Shown: piece after piece, positions 41,602-49,517 of the stretch
How positions within the stretch are numbered: the stretch's first letter is position 1
Layout: every line of letters starts with the position of its first letter
Source of the DNA: Pedobacter psychroterrae
Lineage (GTDB): Bacteria > Bacteroidota > Bacteroidia > Sphingobacteriales > Sphingobacteriaceae
Reading direction: 5' to 3'
DNA: 64,000 nucleotides
Assembly: GCF_004331695.1 (NCBI RefSeq)
Contig: NZ_SJSL01000003.1
Span: 124,001-188,000 of the forward strand
Position numbers and translations under genes: made by a program
The notes under the pieces: model-generated
The model's database searches: none
Told to the model about the DNA's origin: nothing
Seen by the model: only the letters and a program-made list of their open reading frames with translations

Positions 41602-43197
41602 TTAATTGTTCTTTTCTTTTGTTTCGATTACAATAATTCCCTTCCTGGCCCGTTCACCGTAAATTTCCACCGCTTTATCACCTTTGAGGGCTTTTGATAT
41701 TCCCTCTTTCGGATAAATGCTTTCGTTCAGTTTCAACCCCATTTTTGTAGGTAAATAGCTTACCTCTTTTTCATCTACCATTACGATTGGATCTGTAAGA
41801 GCAGTGAAACTCACATAAGTATTATGTACTTCTTTGCCGTCTTCAATTTCAGTGGCCGTCCCTACTGCCGGGCCATATACTTTCCATCTGTGGAATAATG
41901 GAATTTGTTCTGCCTTACTAATCTCTACAAGATCTTCGTTTCCGCCATAAGCGAAACCAAGTGAGAAGTGATATTTTCCGGTCGGCATGTCAACAGTATC
42001 TGGAAAAGCTTCTAATCCGGCAATCAGATCTTTCTCCCAATTGGAACTAATGGATTTCATAATTTTAAAGCCTGTCGGACGTTTGTCTTCGCCCACCTTA
42101 AATGATACATAGATGTTGCCTTCCTTGCCCGCTTTCGTCAAGGTGATGGGGTCATATAAAGTTCCCACATAGTCATACAAATTTTTTGGTGCCGCGATAG
42201 CTCTTTGCGCTTTCTGAGTGGTATCTGTCGGCTTGGTCGCCTTTGCTGCTACAGGCGCTTCCGCTACTGCGGCCGGCTCAGGTTTAGCGATTTTAAGCTT
42301 TTCGATCAAGGGTTGTACCCGCTCCTTCACTATTGCAAGAGTTTGGATATCAGCTCCGGTAGCAGATGAAAAGATCAGCATTGTGGCGAATAATGGTGCT
42401 GAAAGCCCATATTTCAGTATGGCAATCTTACGAGACTTTGTTTTGTGTAACATAATAATTCTCCTTTGTAGTAAAGATTGGTTGAAAAAGTTGTTCGTTA
42501 ATCTTTGAGGCTCTGTATTAAAAACATTGGAGACCAGCAAGAGCGCATATGCTGATCTTTCTTCCAATGTCGATGCTGCTAATTCATCTGCAATGAATTC
42601 GTGTATGTTTTTTATCGCTTTTCTATATAGATAAGCTACGGGATTAAACCAGTTCATGATCAGTAATAGTTCAAAAAAGATCACGTCTGCCGAGTGCCAT
42701 TGTTTCGCATGCACCCGCTCATGGTTAATGATTAGCTCTTTACCTTCCAGCGCTTCGTCAACGGCAATTCTGCTGAAAAATGAAAAAGCCCGGCCTTTGA
42801 TGTTCATTTTGAATAATCTGTTAACACCGTAAAGTCTTCTAAGGAAGTTGAGCAAAAATACCAGACATACCCCTGCGTAGATCAGCCAAAGCCATTCCGC
42901 GGCTGGCAACGATGATTGGCTTTGAACCACTCCAGACGAGGTGTTCAATTGCTCGGTTCCCCTATCAATCACTGCATAAGTTACCGTTTGGGCTATTGCC
43001 TGTACCTTTTCTGTGATAAACAGTTCTTTTATCCATTCCGCTTTTAAAACAGGAATGACCAATGATAGAAAGGCTGAGCCTACCAGATAAAACCGGTTCA
43101 TCTTAAAAAAGGTCTCGTTGCGAAGCAGCGCAAGATAGAACAAGTAGAAGAGGAGCAGGTACAGATTCACCTGCAGCAGATAGATCAGCGTGTTCAT
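41602..43197 (-). CDS. M56 membrane peptidase with TonB/plug-like tail (copy 1)
   Basis: This 531-residue protein has the same build as its downstream paralogue: helices at about 3-25, 37-52, 100-120 and 265-285, and the zinc motif HERVH (159-163) followed by HEFIADELAAS. The linker at about 290-345 is rich in Ala, Pro and Thr. A TonB-C-like part follows (GNIYVSFKVGEDKRPTGFKI, about 372-391), and the end is plug-like (ALKGDKAVEIYGERARKGIIV). It overlaps the blaI gene by 4 bp, so it is the direct candidate antirepressor for that BlaI. The signal sensed is unknown; the divergent receptor gene is a possible partner. Confidence 0.88.
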   Translation of the reverse strand: MNTLIYLLQVNLYLLLFYLFYLALLRNETFFKMNRFYLVGSAFLSLVIPVLKAEWIKELFITEKVQAIAQTVTYAVIDRGTEQLNTSSGVVQSQSSLPAAEWLWLIYAGVCLVFLLNFLRRLYGVNRLFKMNIKGRAFSFFSRIAVDEALEGKELIINHERVHAKQWHSADVIFFELLLIMNWFNPVAYLYRKAIKNIHEFIADELAASTLEERSAYALLLVSNVFNTEPQRLTNNFFNQSLLQRRIIMLHKTKSRKIAILKYGLSAPLFATMLIFSSATGADIQTLAIVKERVQPLIEKLKIAKPEPAAVAEAPVAAKATKPTDTTQKAQRAIAAPKNLYDYVGTLYDPITLTKAGKEGNIYVSFKVGEDKRPTGFKIMKSISSNWEKDLIAGLEAFPDTVDMPTGKYHFSLGFAYGGNEDLVEISKAEQIPLFHRWKVYGPAVGTATEIEDGKEVHNTYVSFTALTDPIVMVDEKEVSYLPTKMGLKLNESIYPKEGISKALKGDKAVEIYGERARKGIIVIETKEKNN

Positions 43198-43565
43198 TTT
43201 TGTTTCTTTTTGAGGTCTTCAATCAATTTTAGTATCTCGTCGGCTTCTTTGAGGTCTACTTTTTCCTGCTTCAGAAAGAAAGAAAACATCTTCTCTACCG
43301 AATTGCCAAAATAGCTGTTGAGCAGTTTGCCTGCAGCGAAGGCTTTATAGTCTTCAATGCTGACAATAGGGAAGTACCTGTGTGTGGTGCCAAAAGATTC
43401 ATGGTCTATAAATCCTTTCCCTTCCAGTATCCGGATAATGGTAGAGACCGTAGTATTGGCCGGTTTAGGATTTGGCAAATGCGCCACTACGTCCTTCACA
43501 AACCCTTGTTTCAATTCCCACAATACCTGCATGATTTGTTCTTCCGCTTTAGTCAATTCCTTCAT
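43194..43565 (-). CDS. BlaI/MecI-family repressor (second)
   Basis: This 123-residue winged-helix protein is a paralogue of the one at 18109. It opens with MKELTKAEEQIMQVLWELKQG, has the recognition helix region KPANTTVSTIIRILEGKGFI (about 34-53) and a C-terminal dimerisation part with LNSYFGNSVEKMFSFF. Recognition-region differences from its paralogue (ANTTVSTII versus AYNTVSTVI) go with different operator half-sites (ACTAA here, ACTAT there). It leads an operon with two M56 peptidases and has two operators over its own promoter. Confidence 0.92.
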   Translation of the reverse strand: MKELTKAEEQIMQVLWELKQGFVKDVVAHLPNPKPANTTVSTIIRILEGKGFIDHESFGTTHRYFPIVSIEDYKAFAAGKLLNSYFGNSVEKMFSFFLKQEKVDLKEADEILKLIEDLKKKQK

Positions 43566-43606
43566 TTTTCTGATACTACTATATATAGATAGACTGTTTA
43601 ATAAAA

Positions 43607-43637
43607 CTAATGTACGACTAATAATTTAGTTGCGCAA
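43607..43637 (-). promoter_or_regulatory. Promoter of the second blaI-M56 operon
   Basis: On the minus strand TTG (plus 43635-43637) is followed after 20 bp by TACATTAG (plus 43607-43614), one base off TAnnTTTG. The spacer is filled by one BlaI-type operator, as in the first blaI promoter. Confidence 0.5.
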
Positions 43638-43654
43638 CTAAATTATTAGTCGTA
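43613..43654. promoter_or_regulatory. Perfect 42-bp palindrome with two BlaI-type operators
   Basis: Bases 43613-43633 are the exact reverse complement of 43634-43654, with the centre at TTGC/GCAA. Within it lie two 14-bp sites, ACTAA-TAAT-TTAGT (43617-43630) and ACTAA-ATTA-TTAGT (43637-43650), centred 20 bp apart. A further half-site ACTAA lies at 43606-43610 and another TTAGT at 43661-43665. The palindrome covers the blaI promoter and ends about 120 bp before the divergent receptor gene, which it may also control. Confidence 0.75.
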
Positions 43655-43775
43655 TGTAATTTAGTTGTTACTATTCGGCAAATCACGATTCAAATGGCTT
43701 TATACGCGCAAATAAATTTTCAAATTCTTATAACTGTATTTTTAGTTATATATTGCAACTACCAAATATGCTCTC

Positions 43776-46508
43776 ATGAAATTCTTAATCGCAGTACTAA
43801 CTGTCTGTTGCTGTTTTCTTCTAAATGGCTATTCTCAAAACAATTATGCCGTAAAAGGCATGGTGATCGATACTGCCAGCAGCGCCAGGATCGACAAAGC
43901 CACGATCGTTGTGCTCAATGCCAAAGATTCTATCCTTCAGAAGTTTAGCTATTCAAATAATGGGCTGTTTGAAATAAATAACCTTAGTCCAGGCAAATTT
44001 CTCATCATGATCACCTATCCAGACTATGCCGATTTTGTAGAGCATTTCACCATTGATGCAGCCAAACCCAGCTATAATTTTGGAACGATAAGGATGATTT
44101 TAAAATCAAGGCTGTTGGATGAAGTGATCATCAAGGCCAGGGTAGCTGCTATCAAAATAAAGGGTGATACCACGGAATTTAATGCTGCTGCCTACGCCAC
44201 ACAGAAAAATGCCAAGGTAGAAGACCTGCTAAAGCAATTGCAGGGTATGAAGATCAATCAGAGCGGTGTGCTTATTTTTCAGGGAGAGCCGGTATCTAAA
44301 ATTCTGGTAGACGGGGAAGAGTTTTTCAGTGATGATCCATCATTGGTTACCAAAAACCTCAGGGCCGATATGGTAAACAAGGTGCAGGTGTATGATGGTA
44401 AAAGTGATCAGGCCAAACTCACTGGTATTGAAGACGGAGTAAAAGTAAAAACCATAAACATCGTACTGCTGGAAGATAAGAAGAAGGGGGTTTTTGGAAA
44501 GGCTGAAGGTGGGTACGGCACAGACGATTACTATGTCACACAGGCAATGCTTAATAAATTTAGTCCTAAGCAGAAGATTTCTGCCTACGGAAACCTGGGC
44601 AATACAGGCAAAGTAGGGCTGAGCAGTGCGGATAACTCAAGATACGGCAGCGGATACAGCGTGGGCAATTATCAAGGGATAGGTACACCTTTTGCCCGTG
44701 ATGCCGGTGCCCACTATGATAGTAAATGGAATAAAGACAAGCAAAGCATTAATGTAGACTATAAGATTGGCGCCCTGAACAATGAGGGGACAAGCAGTAC
44801 CATCACCCAGAATAACCTGCCTGGCAATTTTAACAAGCGAAATCAGGAAAGAAATTTTGAAGGCTACAATTTCAATCAGTCCATGAATGGCAGTTTTACA
44901 TCCAAACTGGATTCGATGTCAGACCTTACTGCCAGGTTCTCGGGAAATGAGGGAAGATACACATCCGGCAGCAATAGTCTGGCAACTACATTAAGAGGGA
45001 ATGGTGTACTGCAAAATTTTAATACCATTGGTTCAACTAGCAGTAGTGAAAATAAGAACGTTGAGGCGAGCGTTAATTATGCCAAGCGGTTTAAGAAAAA
45101 AGGCCGGAGTATATCTTTAAACGGACGTACATCGTTTAGTGACGGTAGCAGCGATGGTTATCTCTTGTCCGAAACCGCCTATTATAATACAGCCGGTGAA
45201 CGTGACAGCATCAATAATATAGATCAGTATAAACCAGGCAGATCTAATTCTAACAGGACCTCTGCAGGACTTTCCTATTCAGATGTACTGTCTAAAAGAA
45301 TTTCAGTCACGGCTGGATATAATTTTGGGCTAAGCAGGAGCAACAACGATCAGCTATCCTTCAATAAATCGTCAAATAACCAATATGGTCTATTGGATTC
45401 TGCATTCAGTAGTGAATTTGAACTGGTTACCCTGTCGCATACCTATAACATGGGCTTCACTTATTCAACCACCAAGACTTATGCTGCGTTGGGCTCGAGC
45501 ATGAGCGATGAAGTATCTGAACAAACAGACGATTTTTTGTCAGGTCAGCCTTTCGGACGAAAGTTTATCAACTGGCAGCCTTATGCCAGCTACAGGTATC
45601 AGTTGACGAAGGCGGCCTCTTTGTCCTTTAGCTATAACGGCTATACCTATCCGCCCGGTTGGTACGATCTTCAGGCTATAAGACAGAATTCAGATCCATT
45701 GAATATCAGGCTGGGTAATCCCGAACTGAAGCCGTATTTTGAAAACCGCTTTTCCTACAACTACCGGGTATATCAGCCGACAAAAGATCAGGGTATCAAT
45801 TTTAGAGGTTGGTACGGAACTACCCTGAATGCGATAGTCAGCAACAGGACTACCGACTCGGCAGGGGTAAACGTGTTCCAGTCGTCCAATCTCAAAGGTA
45901 AAACCCCCATATCATGGAATGCCTATACAGAGGTGTATGGGCATGCTACCAAGCTTGATTTTATCCTGAGTATCAACTTCACATTCAGCGGCAATACGGG
46001 TTATAATTACATCAATAACCAGTTGAACAAAACCCAGACGATGCGGTATGCCCCTCAAATAGACATCTGGAAAAACAAAGGAAACTATTCCTATAATTTC
46101 AGCATTGGCCCTAACTACTCCGCCAATTCGAGTTCGCTGCAAAGGCAGATTGACAACAATACCCTGGGATATTTTGTGAGTTTTGGTGGCTTTACAAAGC
46201 TGCCGGGCAGGTTTTTTATCGGTGGCGACCTCAATTATAGCTATAGCGCTAAAAATGAAGTGTTTGACAGTCCGTTTGAACTGGCACTGCTAAAAGCACA
46301 TTTTGGGAGGTCATTTTTGAAGGATGAAGGCCTGAAGATTTCCATTATAGGAAATGACCTGCTGGATCAAAATACCGGTTACAGCAGGACAAGTTATAGC
46401 GGAAGCTTTAATGAAAGCAGAAATACCACTATCAGAAGATATTTTATGTTCTCCTTAACCTGGGACTACAGCAAGTTTGGCAAATCATTACAAAAACAAC
46501 AACCATGA
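43776..46508 (+). CDS. TonB-dependent-receptor-like outer-membrane protein
   Basis: This 910-residue protein has a signal peptide (MKFLIAVLTVCCCFLLNGYSQ), a carboxypeptidase-regulatory-like domain at about 25-110 (KGMVIDTASSARIDKATIVV), a plug-like region at about 125-235 (ILVDGEEFFSDDPSLVTKNLRADMVNKVQV split at ILVDGEEFFS and NLRADMVNKVQVYDGK) and a long C-terminal barrel of amphipathic strands ending FMFSLTWDYSKFGK. It belongs to the outer-membrane beta-barrel group usually found next to a GLPGLI gene, which overlaps its end by 4 bp. The cargo is unknown. It is divergent from a blaI-M56-M56 operon with 210 bp between. Confidence 0.9.
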   Translation: MKFLIAVLTVCCCFLLNGYSQNNYAVKGMVIDTASSARIDKATIVVLNAKDSILQKFSYSNNGLFEINNLSPGKFLIMITYPDYADFVEHFTIDAAKPSYNFGTIRMILKSRLLDEVIIKARVAAIKIKGDTTEFNAAAYATQKNAKVEDLLKQLQGMKINQSGVLIFQGEPVSKILVDGEEFFSDDPSLVTKNLRADMVNKVQVYDGKSDQAKLTGIEDGVKVKTINIVLLEDKKKGVFGKAEGGYGTDDYYVTQAMLNKFSPKQKISAYGNLGNTGKVGLSSADNSRYGSGYSVGNYQGIGTPFARDAGAHYDSKWNKDKQSINVDYKIGALNNEGTSSTITQNNLPGNFNKRNQERNFEGYNFNQSMNGSFTSKLDSMSDLTARFSGNEGRYTSGSNSLATTLRGNGVLQNFNTIGSTSSSENKNVEASVNYAKRFKKKGRSISLNGRTSFSDGSSDGYLLSETAYYNTAGERDSINNIDQYKPGRSNSNRTSAGLSYSDVLSKRISVTAGYNFGLSRSNNDQLSFNKSSNNQYGLLDSAFSSEFELVTLSHTYNMGFTYSTTKTYAALGSSMSDEVSEQTDDFLSGQPFGRKFINWQPYASYRYQLTKAASLSFSYNGYTYPPGWYDLQAIRQNSDPLNIRLGNPELKPYFENRFSYNYRVYQPTKDQGINFRGWYGTTLNAIVSNRTTDSAGVNVFQSSNLKGKTPISWNAYTEVYGHATKLDFILSINFTFSGNTGYNYINNQLNKTQTMRYAPQIDIWKNKGNYSYNFSIGPNYSANSSSLQRQIDNNTLGYFVSFGGFTKLPGRFFIGGDLNYSYSAKNEVFDSPFELALLKAHFGRSFLKDEGLKISIIGNDLLDQNTGYSRTSYSGSFNESRNTTIRRYFMFSLTWDYSKFGKSLQKQQP

Positions 46509-47272
46509 AACAGATCATCTTAGTTTTAACCTGTCTTTTTTTGACTAACCATGTGTCTGTATTTGCGCAGAATAAGCATTTTATAACAAGTGGTGTGATT
46601 GAGTTTGAAAGAACTGCTAATATGTTTGCCTTAGTTAAAAAGAAGGTGACCAAAAGCAGTATGGAGAACAAGCCTTATTATGAACAATATTTAAGGACTG
46701 AACCACAGTTTCTGACGCTTAAAAGTACTTTGGTGTTTGGAAACAATATCAGTCTTTTTACCCCTGTTCCGCCTATCAAGCCTGTTCACTGGTGGTATGA
46801 TAGCCCCATGGCCAATCAGCTCAATGTGGTGTACTCTGATCTGAAAAATGGGAAAGGTATTGTGCAAAAGGAATTCTATGAACGTACTTTTCTCGTGAAA
46901 GACAGTTTGCGGAAGATAAAGTGGAAGATAACCGATGAAACCAGGATTATAGCCGGCTACACTTGTCGCCGTGCCAATGCGTTGGTATTGGATTCTATTT
47001 ATGTAGTGGCATTTTATACCGATGAGATCCATGTTTCAGGAGGTCCTGAATCATTTAATGGCTTACCCGGTATGATATTGGGAGTGGCCGTTCCGCATGA
47101 AAATGTGACCTGGTTTGCGACAAAAGTTACCGAAACAGTTGATCCCAAGACGCTTGTTCCTCCCAAAAAAGGCAAGGAAGTAAATAATAAACAGCTATAC
47201 GATGAAATTGTAAAGGCGATCAGTAATACCGGTGATTACGCCATCGTACAGCTTAAGGGACTTTTGCTATAA
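46505..47272 (+). CDS. GLPGLI family protein
   Basis: This 255-residue exported protein has a signal peptide (MKQIILVLTCLFLTNHVSVFAQ) and the family signature near residue 180, here GLPGMILGVAVPHE within ESFNGLPGMILG. The pattern IKWKITDETRIIAGYTCRRANA before it is also typical. GLPGLI proteins are periplasmic or outer-membrane-associated proteins of unknown role that occur with TonB-dependent-receptor-like barrels; the partner barrel gene overlaps its start by 4 bp. It probably acts with the barrel, for example in cargo handling (inference). Confidence 0.9.
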   Translation: MKQIILVLTCLFLTNHVSVFAQNKHFITSGVIEFERTANMFALVKKKVTKSSMENKPYYEQYLRTEPQFLTLKSTLVFGNNISLFTPVPPIKPVHWWYDSPMANQLNVVYSDLKNGKGIVQKEFYERTFLVKDSLRKIKWKITDETRIIAGYTCRRANALVLDSIYVVAFYTDEIHVSGGPESFNGLPGMILGVAVPHENVTWFATKVTETVDPKTLVPPKKGKEVNNKQLYDEIVKAISNTGDYAIVQLKGLLL

Positions 47273-47277
47273 AGTTG

Positions 47278-47285
47278 TATTTTTG
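47278..47285 (+). promoter_or_regulatory. Candidate -7 element of the GH25 gene
   Basis: TATTTTTG matches TAnnTTTG and lies 8 nt before the ATG at 47294, just after the GLPGLI stop codon. No correctly spaced TTG was found. If used, the leader would be only a few bases long. Confidence 0.35.
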
Positions 47286-47293
47286 CGGGCATC

Positions 47294-48175
47294 ATGCCAG
47301 CTCCAAGAAAAACTTCCAACTCCCGTTCGTCGGCTCCACCCCGTAAAAAACCTGTCACAAGAAAAAGAACTTCCAAAGGAAAGAAAGGGCTGTCATTGGA
47401 ATGGAAGTTTGCCATTGTGGCATTGTTGCTGGTCCTTTTTTCTCCTCTTTATTATGGGTATATTATAAAGGGTTTCACTTCCAGTTGGCGCTGGATCAAA
47501 GACGTAGGCGAAGATCCTGGTTACCGCACCTACAATAGTTTCAATATCAAGATTCCCAAGGGGCATGCGATTCATGGAATAGATGTCTCTTATTATCAGG
47601 GCAAGATAGACTGGAAGCAGGTAAAGGCGATGAAAGAGGATGATGTGGCAGTGAAGTTTGCTTTTATTAAAGCAACAGAAGGGATGTTTAATGTGGATCC
47701 TTATTTTCAGCGCAACTGGCGCGAAGCGCCAAAGGCAGGTATTATCTGTGGGGCCTATCATTATTTTAAACCGAAGAAATCAGGATTGTGGCAGGCCAAG
47801 TTTTTTTTACAGACAGTAAAGTTTGAGGCCGGTGATCTGCCTCCGGTGGTCGATATTGAAGAATTAAACGGGATTTCCTCTGCAGCGATGCGGCTTGAAT
47901 TGCAGGTTTTCCTTAGCCATATAGAGAAGAAAACAAATGTTAAACCTATCATTTATACAGGTCTTTCTTTTTATAAGGATTATTTGAAAGGATATTTTGA
48001 TGAATACCCGCTTTGGGTAGCGCATTATCATCAGCCGCGACTGAAAATGTCGGCCGGCGACTGGAATTTCTGGCAGCATTCTGATAAGGCGAAAATCACG
48101 GGTATCAATCATGTAGTGGATTTTAATGTGTTTAATGGGGACAGTTTGAAGTTCGACAGCATGCTGATCAGGTAA
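47294..48175 (+). CDS. Membrane-anchored GH25 muramidase
   Basis: This 293-residue protein starts with a strongly basic, Ser/Pro-rich cytosolic segment (1-34) and one membrane helix (about 37-58), so the catalytic domain faces the periplasm. Residues about 95-290 form a glycoside hydrolase 25 (Chalaropsis-type lysozyme) domain: HGIDVSYYQGKIDW with the conserved Asp, FAFIKATEG, GAYHYFKP, PPVVDIEE with the catalytic Asp-x-Glu pair, and the closing FWQHSD and DFNVFNG. It should cut the MurNAc-GlcNAc bond of peptidoglycan. It is convergent with a murein-peptide epimerase gene 117 bp away. Confidence 0.92.
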   Translation: MPAPRKTSNSRSSAPPRKKPVTRKRTSKGKKGLSLEWKFAIVALLLVLFSPLYYGYIIKGFTSSWRWIKDVGEDPGYRTYNSFNIKIPKGHAIHGIDVSYYQGKIDWKQVKAMKEDDVAVKFAFIKATEGMFNVDPYFQRNWREAPKAGIICGAYHYFKPKKSGLWQAKFFLQTVKFEAGDLPPVVDIEELNGISSAAMRLELQVFLSHIEKKTNVKPIIYTGLSFYKDYLKGYFDEYPLWVAHYHQPRLKMSAGDWNFWQHSDKAKITGINHVVDFNVFNGDSLKFDSMLIR

Positions 48176-48292
48176 GGCCCATTTTTGTCCTGCTCCTGTG
48201 ATCAATCTGTGACTTACCTGTGCTTGAAAGCGCGGCTAAATATGAAGTTCAATTTAAACAAGTCTATTAAGGTAAAAGTAGATTAGAGAGCC

Positions 48293-49393
48293 CTATTTTA
48301 TCAACCACTTCTCACAGCTTTCTAAAAATGCTGGATCAGCATCAGCACCAATGCCGGGGGTATCAGGCACTTCAATGTGGTAACCGTTATAAATTATCCC
48401 GCCAATAACCGGATCTGCTAAATGTCCAAGCAAAGGCGAGTCCATATCAAAAAATACAATGTTGGGGCTGGCCAGGGCAAAATGCATACTGGCACTCATA
48501 CCAATCCTGGTTTCCAGCATTCCGCCCATCATACACTTTATGCCTGCTTGCAAAGCGACTTCATGAATCTTTTGGGCTTCAAGTATTCCTCCTGACTTTG
48601 AAAATTTAATATTGAGGTAGGAGCATGAAGCGCTGTTGATCAGCTTACGGGCATCATGATGGTTATAGCAACTTTCATCAGCCATTATCTTTACAGGCGA
48701 ATTGGCATGTAATTCAGGAAGCCTGTCGTCGTACCAGGTACGCATTGGCTGTTCACAAAATTCAATATCGTAAGCCGCAATAGCACCCAGGGCAAATAGT
48801 GCCTCATCAAAATCCCATCCCTGGTTGGCATCTATCCGCAATATCATTTCATCTCCAACTGCATTTCTGATCTGCTTTACCCGGTTTATATCGTCATGTA
48901 AATCCTTACCTAATTTGATCTTAATGATGCTGCAGCCCTTTGCTTTTAATTCCAGCGCAGCATGAGCCATGTTTTCGGGTGTGCTGATCCCTATAGTAAT
49001 ATCAGTTTCAATGCTGCGTTTTTGTCCGCCTAAATACTGGTATAGCGGCAAACCGGCATGCTTTGCCGCGATGTCAAATAGCGCCATGTCAAATGCACTT
49101 TTTATCGTTCCATTGTGGGCGGCAAAGCCCAGCAGGTCATTCATCCGGTCGGGAATCTGAAGGGGGTCTGTGCCGATAAAAATCTTTGCAAATTCTTTGG
49201 CCATAACGATGCAGGTTTCCTGTGTTTCACCTACTATGGTCGGGAAAGCAGAGCATTCTCCTACGCCGTGGATACCCGCATCGGTATATATTCTTATAAG
49301 CACATTTTGAGAAAAGTGCATAGTGCCGGTAGCGATTACAAACGGCTTTGTGGGGATGCTGAATCGGAATATTTCAATATGAGTAATGACCAT
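48293..49393 (-). CDS. Dipeptide epimerase, enolase superfamily
   Basis: This 366-residue enzyme of the muconate-lactonising/enolase superfamily probably interconverts L-Ala-D-Glu and L-Ala-L-Glu, allowing reuse of murein peptides. The catalytic groups are all visible: Lys in IKIKLGKD, metal ligands in RIDANQGWD, EFCEQP and MADES, and the second Lys in NIKFSKSGG. The C-terminal MDSPLLG resembles the dipeptide-binding DxD region of this subgroup. Other dipeptides are possible substrates. It is monocistronic. Confidence 0.9.
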   Translation of the reverse strand: MVITHIEIFRFSIPTKPFVIATGTMHFSQNVLIRIYTDAGIHGVGECSAFPTIVGETQETCIVMAKEFAKIFIGTDPLQIPDRMNDLLGFAAHNGTIKSAFDMALFDIAAKHAGLPLYQYLGGQKRSIETDITIGISTPENMAHAALELKAKGCSIIKIKLGKDLHDDINRVKQIRNAVGDEMILRIDANQGWDFDEALFALGAIAAYDIEFCEQPMRTWYDDRLPELHANSPVKIMADESCYNHHDARKLINSASCSYLNIKFSKSGGILEAQKIHEVALQAGIKCMMGGMLETRIGMSASMHFALASPNIVFFDMDSPLLGHLADPVIGGIIYNGYHIEVPDTPGIGADADPAFLESCEKWLIK

Positions 49394-49403
49394 AACATAA
49401 GGC

Positions 49404-49422
49404 TTGTACTATAAAAGTACAA
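49404..49422. repeat. Short inverted repeat upstream of the epimerase gene
   Basis: TTGTACT (49404-49410) and AGTACAA (49416-49422) form a 7-bp inverted repeat with a 5-bp spacer, 11 bp upstream of the epimerase start codon. It could be an operator or a leader hairpin. It stands apart from the pstS control region. Confidence 0.35.
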
Positions 49423-49455
49423 TTTGTATAGGACAGAAATGAAAACTACGTTCAA

Positions 49456-49483
49456 TTAACACACGGTTAACCTGCAGTCAACA
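49456..49483 (+). promoter_or_regulatory. Pho-box-like repeats before pstS
   Basis: TTAACA (49456-49461), TTAACC (49467-49472) and TCAACA (49478-49483) start at exact 11-bp steps. Direct TTAACA-like repeats with 5-bp gaps are the known binding pattern of the PhoP/PhoB phosphate response regulators. The array ends 9 bp before the -7 element and takes the place of a normal -33 element. Confidence 0.6.
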
Positions 49484-49492
49484 TACAACTGT

Positions 49493-49500
49493 TAATTTTG
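49493..49500 (+). promoter_or_regulatory. -7 element of the pst operon
   Basis: TAATTTTG matches TAnnTTTG. There is no TTG 19-21 bp upstream, where the 11-bp repeats lie instead, as expected for an activator-dependent promoter. The ATG of pstS is 17 nt downstream. Confidence 0.5.
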
Positions 49501-49517
49501 GGGAAACCTTTTTCTTT

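Noticed and set aside
48176..48292. Terminator between the convergent GH25 and epimerase genes
   Set aside because: No convincing stem followed by a T-run was found in the 117 bp.
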